Program-made: the position numbers and the translations under genes | Origin: Lolium rigidum | Lineage: Eukaryota > Streptophyta > Magnoliopsida > Poales > Poaceae | DNA: 64,000 nt | NCBI RefSeq assembly: GCF_022539505.1 | Contig: NW_025900013.1 | Span: forward strand, 1 to 64,000 | Direction: 5' to 3' | Shown here: positions 54,235 through 64,000 of the stretch, one piece after another | Position numbering within the stretch: the first letter of the stretch is position 1 | Layout of the letters: each line of letters begins with the position of its first letter | Notes under the pieces: model-generated | What the model saw: only the letters and a program-made list of their open reading frames with translations | What the model was told of the DNA's origin: nothing | Databases searched by the model: none

Positions 54235-55751
54235 TGATACGTCCAATTTGCATCACTATTTTATATCATAATTTGCTGTTATTCATTGATATATTTCATA
54301 TTGGGACACAATACTTATGTTATTTCATCTATTTTGCATGTTTCATGATTATTTGGAGATCGAGCACCGGAGCCGGGATTCTCGTCTGGAAAAAGCACCG
54401 TCGGGATGCAATATTTCGGAAGATCAACCGTGGAAGGAAGTTTTACCAAAAATCCTATTTTTCCGGATGACGAAGGAAGCCGAAGGGGAGCCAGGTGGAC
54501 CCAAGGTGGGCCCACACCATAGGGTGGCGCGGCCCATGGCACCGGCCGCGCCACCATGTGGTGTGGGGCCCCCTCAGCCTCTTTCGCCTCCTTTTCTTCG
54601 CGAAACCCTTCGTCCCGAAGACCTAAGCCACGGAGGAATCCTCACGAAGGGTTACGGCCCGCCTCCGCGGGGCGGAGAACACCAGAGAGAAAAGAGCTCT
54701 CCCGGCGGGCAGGAATCCGCCGGGGAAATTCCTCCCGGAGGGGGAAATCGACGCCATCGTCACCGTCATCGAGCTGGACATCATCTCCATCACCATCACC
54801 ATCATCTTCATCATCATCACCGCCATCACCACCGCTGGACATCGTCACCGCTGTAGCAATTTGGGTTTGATCTTGATTGTTTGATAGGGGAAACTCTCCC
54901 GGTATTGATTTCTACTTGTTATTGATGCTATTGAGTGAAACCATTGAACCAAGGTTTATGTTCAGATTGTTATTCATCATCATATCACCTCTGATCATGT
55001 TCCGTATGATGTCTCATGAGTAGTTCGTTTAGTTCTTGAGGACATGGGTGAAGTCTAAATGTTAGTAGTGAACTATGGTTGAGTAATATTCAATGTTATG
55101 ATATTTAAGTTGTGGTGTCATTCTTCTAGTGGTGTCGTGTGAACGTCGACTACACGACACTTCACCATTATGGGCCTAGGGGAATGCATCTTGTATTCGT
55201 TTGCCAATTGCGGGGTTGCCGGAGTGACAGAAACCTAAACCCCGTTGGTATATCGATGCAGGAGGGATCGCAGGATCTCATAGTTTAAGGCTGTGGTTAG
55301 ATTTATCTTAATTACTTTCTTGTAGTTGCGGATGCTTGCAAGGGGTATAATCACAAGTATGTATTAGTCCTAGGAAGGGCGGTACATTAGCATAGGTTCA
55401 CCCACACAACACTTATCGAACAATGAAGATTAATCAGCCGTATGTAGCGAAAGCACTAGACTAAAATCCCGTGTGTCCTCGAGAACGTTTGGTCATTATA
55501 AGTAAACAAACCGGCTTGTCCTTTGTGCTAAAAAGGATTGGGCCACTCGCTGCAATTATTTCTCTCGCATTTTACTTACTTGTAATTTATTCATCTGTTA
55601 CATCAAAACCCCTCGAATACTTGTCTCGTGAGCATTTACAAGTGAATCCTTCATCAAAACCGCTTGTCAACACCTTCTCGCTCCTCGTTGGGTTCGACAC
55701 TCTTATTTATCGAAGATACTACGATACACCCCCTATACTTGTGGGTCATCA
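54235..55751 (+). repeat. Element 7 5' LTR
   Basis: 1517 bp, TGATACGTCCAATTTG to GGGTCATCA, followed after 11 bases by the PBS TGGCGCCGTTGCCGGGGA at 55763-55780. A CAT/CAC-rich trinucleotide run at about 54775-54835 makes a His-rich open frame that I do not regard as a gene. Confidence 0.85.
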
Positions 55752-55866
55752 AGACTATTTTATGGCGCCGTTGCCGGGGAGTGAAGCGCTATTGGTAAGT
55801 GGAATTGGTAAGGAAAACCTTTACTGTTTGTGCTGATTTTATTTTCGCTCGTCGCTATAAGTCATT

Positions 55867-56799
55867 ATGGAGAGATCTTCTCTTCAATTTCTATTTGGGA
55901 AATCTACTACTACCGCAACGGTAGTGGATGAGGCGCCAGTGAGGAAGTAATACCATATAAAATACCTATGAAAATTATTGAACGTGTTATGCATAACCGC
56001 TATGAAGGGGATGGCACTGTCCATCCTGGTGATCATTTACTGTTTTTGCATGAACTATGCGGGTTATTCAAATGTGCAGGTATTGCTATGAATGAAGTGA
56101 GGAAGAAACTATTCTCTTTATCGCTGTCTGGTAAAGCGGCGCATTGGTATAAATTATTGGATAATGGGGATTCTCTTGAATGGGATGATATTGTGCCCCG
56201 GTTTTATTCTAAGTTCTATCCTCCAAGTGAAATTCACAAGGATCGGAACCGCATATATAATTTCTGGCCTCATGATGGAGAAAGTATTGCCCAAGCTTGG
56301 GGGAGATTAAAGTCTTTAATGCTCAAATGCCCCATTCATGAGCTTCCTGGTAATGTTATTATTGATAATTTCTATGCAAGACTTTCTTTTCAAGACAAGA
56401 CCTTGCCTGGATACTTCTTGTTCCGGATCATTTACACGCAACAAAGAAGAGTATAAAAGGGACCTTCTTGATCGGATCCAAGAAAATACTGAAGGTTGGG
56501 AGAACGACAAGGATAGAGAATCAGGTATAATTTATGATTATAAATGCATTGAAGCTTTTATGGATACTGATAAATTTCGTAATATGAGTGCTATATATGG
56601 TATTGATTCTCAAGTTGCTGCAAATCTTTATAAAGCTTTTGCTTCTCATTATGAATTGCCTAAGAAGAACTTTGATAAGTATCATGAACCGTATAAAGAT
56701 AAAATTGATTCATCTATTAATAAATGTGTTGTAGTTGAAACTGCTGATCATGTTATTCCTGAAGCTTATATTGAAAAAACTCCTTTTCCGCTAAAATGA
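55867..56799 (+). pseudogene. Element 7 gag, frameshifted
   Basis: The start MERSSLQFLFGKS at 55867 meets a stop after 27 codons. A frame change near 55950 leads to the gag core at 55968-56420 (KKLFSLSLSGKAAHWYKLLD, FYSKFYPPSEIHKDR, ESIAQAWGRLKSLM). Another change near 56410 leads to the C-terminal part (EEYKRDLLDRIQENTEGWE to EKTPFPLK). At least two lesions. Confidence 0.8.
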
Positions 56800-57632
56800 A
56801 AGAGTACTCTGTTATAAATAGTGCGGTTCATAAAAGTGAAAAGAAACCTATAGAACCCGAAGAACAAATAAAAGTTGAACCTGCTGTTGCAATAGTTAAA
56901 GATCTTGTGACTGAAAATGTGGAGGATGGTCATATTATTTTCTGTGAAGATGCTTCTAATATTGTCTCACATCCTAATAAACCCAAACAAGCTAGTGTTC
57001 CTATGCTATCTGTTAGAATTGGTGATCATTGCTATTATGGTTTATGTGATATTGGTGCAAGTGTTAGTGCTATTCCTTATGAGCTTTACACGGAGATTAT
57101 GCACGAAATTGATTCTTGTGAACTTGAAGATATTGATGTGGTTATTCAGCTGGCTAACGGAGAAACTATTTCTCCAATTGGTATTGTTCGAGATGTGGAA
57201 GTTCTATGTGGTAAGATTAAATATCCTGCTGACTTTTTGGTACTTGGTTCTGCTGCTAGTGATTATTGTCCTATCATTTTTGGTAGACCTTTTCTAAATA
57301 CTTGTGGAGCTATTATAGATGGCAAGAAAGAGAAAATTTTGACTAAATTTGCTGGTGAATCTTATGAGTTTAACTTCTCTAAATTTACCAAAACTCCTTA
57401 TAAAGCTGATTTGCCTAGTAATGATTTTAAAATGGAGCAAGGTGTGCATCTATTGTTCTTGTTCCTAATAATCCTTTGCGAAGAACATTTGGAGAATAGT
57501 GAGAGTGAAGTTTTTAGGAAAGAAAGAGATGAGCTTGAGGAGATTTTTCTTCGACAACCTATTCTCAAGCATGATTTACCTAGTGGAAGATTTGGGTACA
57601 ACACCGCCACCAAAGGAAGATCATGTTTTTGA
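56796..57632 (+). CDS. Element 7 aspartic protease region
   Basis: Its ATG overlaps the gag stop (ATGA at 56796-56799). The 278-codon frame has YYGLCDIGASVSAIPYELY (active-site DxGA with Ile), ILGRPF-type IIFGRPFLNTCGAII, and KADLPSNDF. A frame change near 57480-57600 separates the end from the pre-RT sequence, so in the element it is part of a broken polyprotein. It would cut the gag-pol precursor. Confidence 0.75.
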   Translation: MKEYSVINSAVHKSEKKPIEPEEQIKVEPAVAIVKDLVTENVEDGHIIFCEDASNIVSHPNKPKQASVPMLSVRIGDHCYYGLCDIGASVSAIPYELYTEIMHEIDSCELEDIDVVIQLANGETISPIGIVRDVEVLCGKIKYPADFLVLGSAASDYCPIIFGRPFLNTCGAIIDGKKEKILTKFAGESYEFNFSKFTKTPYKADLPSNDFKMEQGVHLLFLFLIILCEEHLENSESEVFRKERDELEEIFLRQPILKHDLPSGRFGYNTATKGRSCF

Positions 57633-59237
57633 TTTAAAGCCTTTGCCCGATAATCTTAAATATGCTCATATTGATGATAAGAAAATATATCCTGTTATTA
57701 TTAGTTCTAAGCTTACGAAGTTTGAAGAAGAAAGATTATTGCAAATACTGAATAAACACCGAGGTGCTATTGGCTATACTCTTGATGACTTGAAGGGGAT
57801 TTCTCCCTCTATTTGCTAACACGCCATTAATATGGAAGATGATGCGAAGCCTGTTGTTGAACCTCAGCGTCGTCTAATTCCTAAGATGAAGGATGTGGTA
57901 AGAAATGAGGTATTGCGACTTCTTGAAGCTCGGTATTATATATCCTATTGCCGATAGTAGATGGGTTAGTCCTGTGCATTGCGTTCCTAAGAAAGGAGGA
58001 ATAACTGTTGTGCCTAATGATAATGATGAGCTTATACCTCAAAGAGTAGTTGTAGGTTATAGAATGTGCATTGATTTTCGAAAAGTTAATAAGGTTACTA
58101 AGAAAGATCATTACCCTTTACCATTTATTGATCAAATGCTAGAAAGATTGTCTAAAAATACTCATTTTTGTTTTCTTGATGGTTATTCTGGGTTTTCACA
58201 AATTGCTGTTAAAGCTAAAGATCAAGAGAAAACCACTTTTACTTGTCCCTATGGAACTTATGCTTATAGGCGTATGCCTTTTGGTTTATGTAATGCTCCT
58301 GCTACTTTTCAAAGATGCATGTGTGCTATTTTTCATGGCTTTTGTGAGAGTATTGTGGAGGTATTCATGGATGATTTTTCTGTCTATGGGAATTCTTTTG
58401 ATAATTGCTTGCGAAACCTCGATAAAGTTTTGCAGAGATGTGAAGAAACTAACCTCGTTCTTAATTGGGAGAAATGTCACTTTATGGTTAATGAAGGAAT
58501 TGTATTGGGACATAAAATTTCCGAGAGAGGTATTGAAGTTGATAGAGCTAAAGTTGAAGCCATTGAGAAGATGCCCTATCCTAGGGATGTTAAAGGTATT
58601 CGTAGTGTTCTTGGTCATGTCTGGGTTTTATAGGAGATTTATTAAAGATTTCTCCAAGATTTCAAAGCCTCTTACTAATCTTCTTCAAAAAGATGTACCT
58701 TTTGTTTTTGATGATGATTGTAAGGAAGCTTTTGAAACTCTTAAGAAAGCCTTAACAACTGCTCCTATAGTTGAACCACCTGATTGGAACTTACCATTTG
58801 AAATTATGTGTGATGCTAGTGATTTTGTCGTAGGCGCTGTTCTTGGACAGCGAGTAGATAAAAAATTAAATGTTATTCATTATGCTAGTAAAACTCTTGA
58901 TGCTGCTCAAAGAAATTATGCTACAACTGAAAAAGAATTGTTAGATGTAGTCTTTGCTTGTGATAAGTTTAGATCTTATATTGTTGATTCAAAAGTTACG
59001 ATTCATACTGATCATGCTGCAATTAGATACCTTATGACAAAGAAAGATGCTAAGCCAAGGCTTATTAGATGGGTACTTCTCTTGCAAGAATTTGATTTAC
59101 ATATTGTAGATAGGAAAGGTGCTGATAATCCTGTTGCTGATAACTTGTCTAGATTGGAAAATATTGCTTATGATCATGTTCCTGTTAATGATAGTTTTCC
59201 AAATGAACAATTGGCTGTAATAAAGGTGAGCTCGTGA
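57499..59237 (+). pseudogene. Element 7 reverse transcriptase and RNase H, frameshifted
   Basis: In order: pre-RT segment to KGISPSIC with a stop at 57817; RT core at 57905-58633 ([60 protein letters not shown]; the catalytic motif has Phe for Tyr, common in this lineage); a frame change near 58615; then RNase H to 59237 ([63 protein letters not shown]). Three lesions or more, so not functional. No second RNase H is seen, unlike element 3. Confidence 0.85.
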
Positions 59238-59285
59238 GACAGTCCTTGGTATGCTGATTATGCTAACTTTATTGTTTCCAAGTAC

Positions 59286-60569
59286 TTGCCTCCAACCTTT
59301 TCAGCTCAGCAAAGGAGGAAATTCTTTTATGACTTGAGGCATTATTTCTGGGATGACCCACACTTATATAAAGAAGGAGTGGACGGTATTCTGCGAAGGT
59401 GTGTTCCCGAATATGAACAACAAGAGATATTGAGTAAATGTCATGGCATTGCTTATGGAGGACATCACGCCGGAGAAAGAACCGCGCAAAAGGTTCTACA
59501 ATCAGGTTTTTATTGGCCAACTCTCTTCAAAGATGCAAGGAAGTTTATTCTATCTTGTGATGAATGTCAAAGGGTTGGTAATATCTCCAGACGCAATGAA
59601 ATGCCTATGAATTATACTCTTGTTATTGAACCATTTGATTGTTGGGGATTTGACTTCATGGGACCTTTTCCCTCTTCAGAAGGTAACACGCATATACTTG
59701 TTGTTGTTGATTATGTTACTAAATGGGTGGAAGCCATAACTACAAAAAGTGCTGATGGTGAGACCTCTTTAAAAATGCTTTTAGATATTATTTTTCCTAG
59801 ATTTGGAGTTCCTAGATATATTATGACTGATGGAGGTTCTCATTTTATTCATGGAGGTTTTAGAAAGACTCTTGCTAGGTATGGTATTAATCATAGAATT
59901 GCTTCCGCTTATCACCCTCAAACTAGTGGTCAAGTAGAATTATCAAATAGAGAAATTAAATCTATTTTGGGAAAGACCGTTAATAAATCTAGAAAGAATT
60001 GGGCTAGTAAATTGAAGGATGCACTATGGGCTTATAGAACTGCTTATAAAAACCCCATGGGAATGTCACCTTATAAAATGGTTTACGGAAAAGCTTGTCA
60101 TTTACCTTTAGAACTAGAACACAAAGCTTATTGGGCTGTTAGAGAGTTAAATAAAGATCCTAAACTTGCCGGTAATAAGAGGTTGCTGCAATTAAGTTCT
60201 CTAGATGAATGGAGAAGTGAAGCTTATGAAAATGCTAAACTCTTTAAAGAAAAAGTTAAAAAATGGCACGATAGAAGGATTATCAAGAGAGAGTTTAATG
60301 TTGGGGATAAAGTCCTATTGTATCGGTCTCGTCTCAGACTCTTTGCAGGGAAATTACTCTCAACATGGGAAGGACCGTATGTTGTTGAGGAGGTGTATCG
60401 TTCCGGAGCAATTAAATTTAGCTCTCTCCAAGGAAATGCTACGCAAGTGGTGAATGGACAAAGACTCAAGCATTATATCTCAGGTGATTCTTATAATGTT
60501 GATGTGGATATTATTCAAGTGGAAACACCGGAGGCTTTCATCAAAGGACAAATTGACGATCCGCCGTAA
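59286..60569 (+). CDS. Element 7 integrase, open
   Basis: 427 open codons. The zinc-binding HHCC domain is H-H (YGGHHAGER) and C-C (SCDECQRVG). The catalytic triad lies in WGFDFMGPFPSS, IMTDGGSHFIHGG and SGQVELSNREIKS. The C-terminal domain has the GPY/F motif (WEGPYVVEEVY) and no chromodomain, which fits the Athila/Tat branch. It would insert the element cDNA in the nucleus. Translation would need the upstream polyprotein, which is broken here. Confidence 0.85.
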   Translation: MPPTFSAQQRRKFFYDLRHYFWDDPHLYKEGVDGILRRCVPEYEQQEILSKCHGIAYGGHHAGERTAQKVLQSGFYWPTLFKDARKFILSCDECQRVGNISRRNEMPMNYTLVIEPFDCWGFDFMGPFPSSEGNTHILVVVDYVTKWVEAITTKSADGETSLKMLLDIIFPRFGVPRYIMTDGGSHFIHGGFRKTLARYGINHRIASAYHPQTSGQVELSNREIKSILGKTVNKSRKNWASKLKDALWAYRTAYKNPMGMSPYKMVYGKACHLPLELEHKAYWAVRELNKDPKLAGNKRLLQLSSLDEWRSEAYENAKLFKEKVKKWHDRRIIKREFNVGDKVLLYRSRLRLFAGKLLSTWEGPYVVEEVYRSGAIKFSSLQGNATQVVNGQRLKHYISGDSYNVDVDIIQVETPEAFIKGQIDDPP

Positions 60570-60924
60570 CTCGACTTTGAATAGGTAACAAGATCTGGTA
60601 ATGAAAAGTTCGCGATTTACTTTCCGAACAATATTTTTGTCTGTTTTTGGAAAATATGAAAAATTACGAGATCGAAACGGAGTGGAAAAGACGCACGAGG
60701 GCGTGCCACCACGAGCCGGCGCGGGCCCCGGCTCGGCCGCGCCGACCTATGGTGGCACCGCCTCGTCGCCTCTTTCCGACTCTGGTTCGACCTGGTACTT
60801 TCCGTTTGTTCTGAAAATTTTTATTATAAAATCCCCCGGACCCCTGGAGGTCCGTATATCGTTTTCTCGATGTGTTTTGTTTCGAGCTGTTTCTGCCAGG
60901 ATCTGTTCTCAGTTTAGAAGCACC
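60570..60924 (+). other. Element 7 spacer after integrase
   Basis: A 355-bp spacer with a GC-rich middle (60700-60780) that resembles the GC-rich LTR promoter regions of other elements in this window, followed by TTATTATAAAATCC near 60821. It may act as a separate promoter or leader for the following ORF; this is inference. Confidence 0.35.
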
Positions 60925-61194
60925 ATGGTCTCCAAGAACAAGGGCAAGGAGCTTCCGGATGAAGATAATCAAGATCGTGAGTGGAAAGAAGAGGACAAGA
61001 GCGTCAAGGAAGAAGCAAAGGAGGATGAAGAGGAAGTCGAAGAAGTTCCGCAAGAGCACCCACGCACCACCATTGCAAGCATCGGAGTGGTGACAAACTC
61101 GTTCAACGCCAAGAAGAGCGCACGGATTAGGACTGGAGGAGGACTTCCCCGCCATTACCTAGCTCCAAGGACATCTTCTTCCACTACGCCATGA
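60925..61194 (+). CDS. Post-integrase ORF of element 7, probably truncated
   Basis: Starts MVSKNKGKELPDED, then a strongly charged Lys/Glu stretch (KEEAKEDEEEVEEVPQEH) and a basic part (NAKKSARIRTGGGLPRH). It stops at 61194, the point where element 7 sequence ends, so the stop may come from the junction. Position after integrase matches the extra ORF of Athila-type elements; no membrane or envelope feature is visible in the part present. Confidence 0.5.
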   Translation: MVSKNKGKELPDEDNQDREWKEEDKSVKEEAKEDEEEVEEVPQEHPRTTIASIGVVTNSFNAKKSARIRTGGGLPRHYLAPRTSSSTTP

Positions 61195-61665
61195 CAGACA
61201 TATAGTAACACACTCATGTGCTACTATAACTTACAAAAGGTGTTACTGACGCTCCCAGTAACACCTTTTTTATGTGTTCTTATATGTCGTGTTACTAGGT
61301 GTTGTCTTTGTAGCACATAAACAATTGTTCCTATAAATACATAAAAGTGTTACAAGCATACCGTAGTAACACAAGATATATGTGTGACTATAAGTTTAAG
61401 TAACATCTTTTTATGACCATAGTAACACGATTAGTAACATGTTTTTCTTGCTATAGTAACACGGTTGGTAACACATATTACCAACTATTGTAACATAATT
61501 ATTCAAGATTGGGTTGATTCTATAGGTCCTTAGTAACACAGTTGTAACATCTTTCACAATTAATAGTAACATGTTTTTCTATATATTGTAACATAGCTAT
61601 TCTTGTTAGTCCCATACTTAGTAACACGTTTATCTAGTTGTAGTAACACCTCACGGTTAGTAAAA
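61195..61665. repeat. Array of AGTAACAC motifs with a hairpin
   Basis: More than a dozen degenerate copies of (T)AGTAACA(C/T), mostly direct, with a few inverted, between 61204 and 61655. A perfect 14-bp stem (AAAAGGTGTTACTG at 61235-61248, partner at 61256-61269) sits near the left end. Dense short repeats of this kind are typical of subterminal regions of DNA transposons. Confidence 0.6.
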
Positions 61666-62985
61666 ATGTTTAATATGCATTAATTTTCTTTAAATGGTGC
61701 TTATTTAGAATTCCTTACTTTCATATTTGATTAATAAATTATGTTGTTAAACTTGTATGTGAAAACGATAAGCATATACCTCATTGTGTAGTAACAAAAG
61801 GATCATAGATACATTGAGCAACATGTGCATATGAACTACATTATGGAGATAAAACCAACATGTTTCATGTCACTTCATAGCATTCATAACAATGAACACA
61901 AAGACGTTACATATTTAAGAAAAACTACTACGTTTCTCAACACATTAAGCTAACCTAGAATACATGAAATACTTAATCATCTTGACTATGCAGAAACAAC
62001 AATCATGGTTTCTCCAATCCACCCTTCGATATTTCTCACACCAATCCTACATATGTTCTATCTTCACTCCATCGTTAGACAAAGCATCAATATCAACTCA
62101 GTCTCAACCACTGATCTTCTCAATCTGGAAAGAAAATTACAGTTACATATGAAATTAAATATATATCAAAATATTAAAACAACAAAACTCAAAAAGTAAC
62201 ATACACATGCTGAAGGCCAAGCAATTGTTATTACAGATGAAAAAAAAACATCACTGATTGTCACACAGTTCTCCATTTCTCTTACCAAGTGCTCATCTTT
62301 GCCAATAGGTTCATCAACTTGCACATGCGTAAAACATGGATGAAAGTCAACATGTACATACTGTTCATTTACCTGTTCCGACGGACGACATCTCTTCTTT
62401 GAGGACACATGTCTTGGAGTCTTGTTTTGAGACATTTGTTTTTTGGACTCTTCTCGAATTTTCATCCACATTCTCACCGCTCTTTCTTATATGCGAAAAA
62501 ATATAAATAAAAAGATTGTAATGTTGTGATTCAGGAAACTAAAGTTGACAATGCATTCTTTTAATTCCACAAACATTGGATATCATGATTTATCAATAGA
62601 TAACCAAGTAGATTTGTCAGCGAATAACCTTTACCTCCCGTTCTCCAGAAAAAGGAGGTGTCTGTGATGATTGTCCTGGATGATGCTTCCATACAACGAT
62701 ACAGTTAATAAAATAATTTGTATTGTATTCTTACAATAGTTCGGTTTACATTATTACTAATTAAATTAAGGACACAAATGACCCTAAGTACTTCAAAAGC
62801 ATCGAACAAGTAAGGAAAGTTAGCCACTAATGAATTGATCAAGAACATGAACCTATAATGACAAATTCCATTCTCGAGCATGCTTTGTGTGTATTCAGAT
62901 TAATTAGAATGTTTATTTTTAAAATAGAGTAAAACTAAAAAGGAATACTAATGTGATAATGATAAAATAAAAACAAGAAACTAAG
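61666..62985 (-). other. Transposon-like or unknown region with weak minus-strand exons
   Basis: Minus-strand open pieces with plausible splice borders occur: near 62640-62690 (HHPGQSSQTPPFSGERE followed by a GTAAAG donor) and 62280-62490 (RMWMKIREESKKQMSQ, then HVSSKKRCRPSEQ). They look like small exons of one gene, perhaps the product of the element that owns the AGTAACAC array. I recognise no domain. The rest is AT-rich without signals. Confidence 0.35.
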
Positions 62986-63789
62986 CAGGGGCGGAACTAC
63001 ACCCCGGGAACCAGGGCCAGGGCGCAACAAAATTCCGGCCCTACTACCATATAATTTCAACTTGGCCGAGGCTGCAGCCCAGGTAATCTGTTGGCCAATC
63101 TTCTCTATGCACGAGCCTATGACACCCAACACGAAACAGAAAATGGGAACAGGACGAACGACATCAACCAAAGCTAGCGGTCGACCCTTGGCTCCCTCGC
63201 TCGCAGCGGCGGGACGCGCGCACCACGCGCCCACGCCACTCCGTCATCGCCGCTTTGCCGTTAGGATGGCTTGACACACCTAGCCGCTTGCAGTGCCGTC
63301 GTCCTTCTCCACGGCCTGCTGGCCTGCTATGCTGCGGTGTACCGCCGCTGGCGCACCCTCTCGGCCGGTGTCGCCCAAGTGCTGTTGTTCTATGATCTGC
63401 CTGCCCTAGTCTAGGCTCCAACGATAGGTAATATGTTCTTGTGTGTTTGCTTTAATTATTCCACTCCAATATTGTTACCAAATTGAATTGATTCATTGAT
63501 TAAACAATTTGTCAGTCAATATTATGTTTTAGGAACATTAGGTGAAGAGAGTTTATCCCTTAATCTCAATACCCTACGAATCACTGAATACCCAAACTCA
63601 AGTGTTTCTCAAAAAAAATCAACTACCCAAGCTATATGTAGTTTGCTGGATCGTTAAAAAAGGGAGTTCAAAATATATCTTTAACTTTTCAACCGTACCA
63701 AAAAGAAAATGCAATTACATGAGTGATGGGAGTAGTTTTTTTTTATTGCTTTTGGCCCGGGGCTTGCTCCAATCCTAGCTCCGCCACTG
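62986..63789. mobile_element. Non-autonomous hAT-type DNA transposon
   Basis: Complete 804-bp element. Termini are CAGGGGCGGAACTA and TAGCTCCGCCACTG (inverted match with two mismatches), flanked by the perfect 8-bp target duplication AAACTAAG (62978-62985 and 63790-63797). An 8-bp duplication with CAG...CTG ends fits the hAT superfamily. No transposase is encoded. The interior has a GC-rich block (63160-63420) unlike the AT-rich rest, possibly captured from elsewhere. Confidence 0.85.
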
Positions 63790-63797
63790 AAACTAAG

Positions 63798-64000
63798 GGT
63801 GTTCAATTAGTTGATCTGGGGCGCCACTATATGTAAAAGAGAAGCTCTTGTGTCATGTCATCTAAAGTTACAGAAAGTATCTTTTTAACCAAAGTGGAAG
63901 GGGGGTCCCATATATCAATTAATTTATCATTGATAAAAGATCAGAAGGCTCGTGAGAGTAGAGCAAAAGAAATATACAATGAAGCTGAGGAGGACATCAA
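63798..64000. other. Unassigned right edge
   Basis: A short sequence with no recognised gene. An open reading continues to the window end (KARESRAKEIYNEAEEDI) but is too short to judge. Confidence 0.3.

Larger units (their letters stand above)
54235..61194 (+). mobile_element. Element 7: Athila-like Gypsy element, 3' truncated
   Basis: The 5' LTR (54235-55751), PBS, gag, protease, RT-RNase H, integrase and the start of a post-integrase ORF are present in order. The element ends abruptly at about 61194 without PPT or 3' LTR. It is inserted in the element 6 protease region; bases before it are GATAC. Several frameshifts disable gag-pol, but integrase is open over its full length. Confidence 0.9.

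Noticed and set aside
54317..54856. 179-codon frame ending in a His-rich tail
   Set aside because: It lies in the element 7 LTR; the His run comes from a CAT/CAC trinucleotide repeat.

Overview
This window is nuclear DNA of a grass, most likely a Triticeae or other Pooideae species. It is almost entirely nested Ty3/Gypsy LTR retrotransposons, with one CACTA DNA transposon, one small hAT element, a piece of inserted chloroplast DNA, and a single pair of host-type genes. Nothing bacterial or viral is present. The grass assignment rests on the element types and on the plastid block, which carries trnS(GCU), psbI, psbK and trnQ(UUG) in plastid order.

Layout, left to right. (1) 1-5062: an AT-rich flank, then a large imperfect palindrome (arms 726-2836 and 3017-5062). 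Each arm carries a copy of a gene for a small secreted six-cysteine peptide; the two copies are divergently transcribed. (2) 5063-~17146: the 3' half of a CACTA transposon on the minus strand, whose C48 (Ulp1)-like ORF is split by a complete Gypsy element (element 1, 7252-15054, minus, TSD GACTT). (3) ~17147-39482: a 5'-truncated, decayed Tat-type Gypsy element (element 3, plus) with an RT, RNase H, second RNase H and integrase polyprotein and two antisense genes downstream of pol. It is interrupted by element 2 (22305-28566, plus, TSD GGTTG, same family as element 1) and element 4 (31250-37976, plus, TSD AGGCG). (4) 39483-41644: unknown spacer and the plastid insertion. (5) 41645-61194: four retroelements nested inside one another, each with only its left side present: element 8 (partial LTR), element 5 (minus, same family as element 4), element 6 (plus, intact gag) and element 7 (plus, Athila-like gag-pol). 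All lose their right sides at one point, about 61194, which suggests one later deletion. (6) 61195-64000: an unidentified transposon-like region with an AGTAACAC repeat array, and a complete non-autonomous hAT element (62986-63789, TSD AAACTAAG).

How the parts relate. Elements 1 and 2 encode at most gag and protease and lack RT and integrase, so they must have been moved by enzymes supplied in trans. Both carry, antisense to the element, a related acidic serine-rich ORF with a PPAKR basic motif. Both are also studded with short GCCGAT-N(6-9)-ATCGGC palindromes. Elements 4 and 5 form a second non-autonomous family: element 5 keeps a broken gag-protease, while element 4 has a different 221-codon ORF in that place. 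Element 7 carries most of a Gypsy coding set but is frameshifted.

Best candidates for something little described are the conserved antisense acidic ORF, the palindrome array, the repeated polypurine-tract-like motifs in three element families, and the inverted pair of secreted-peptide genes.
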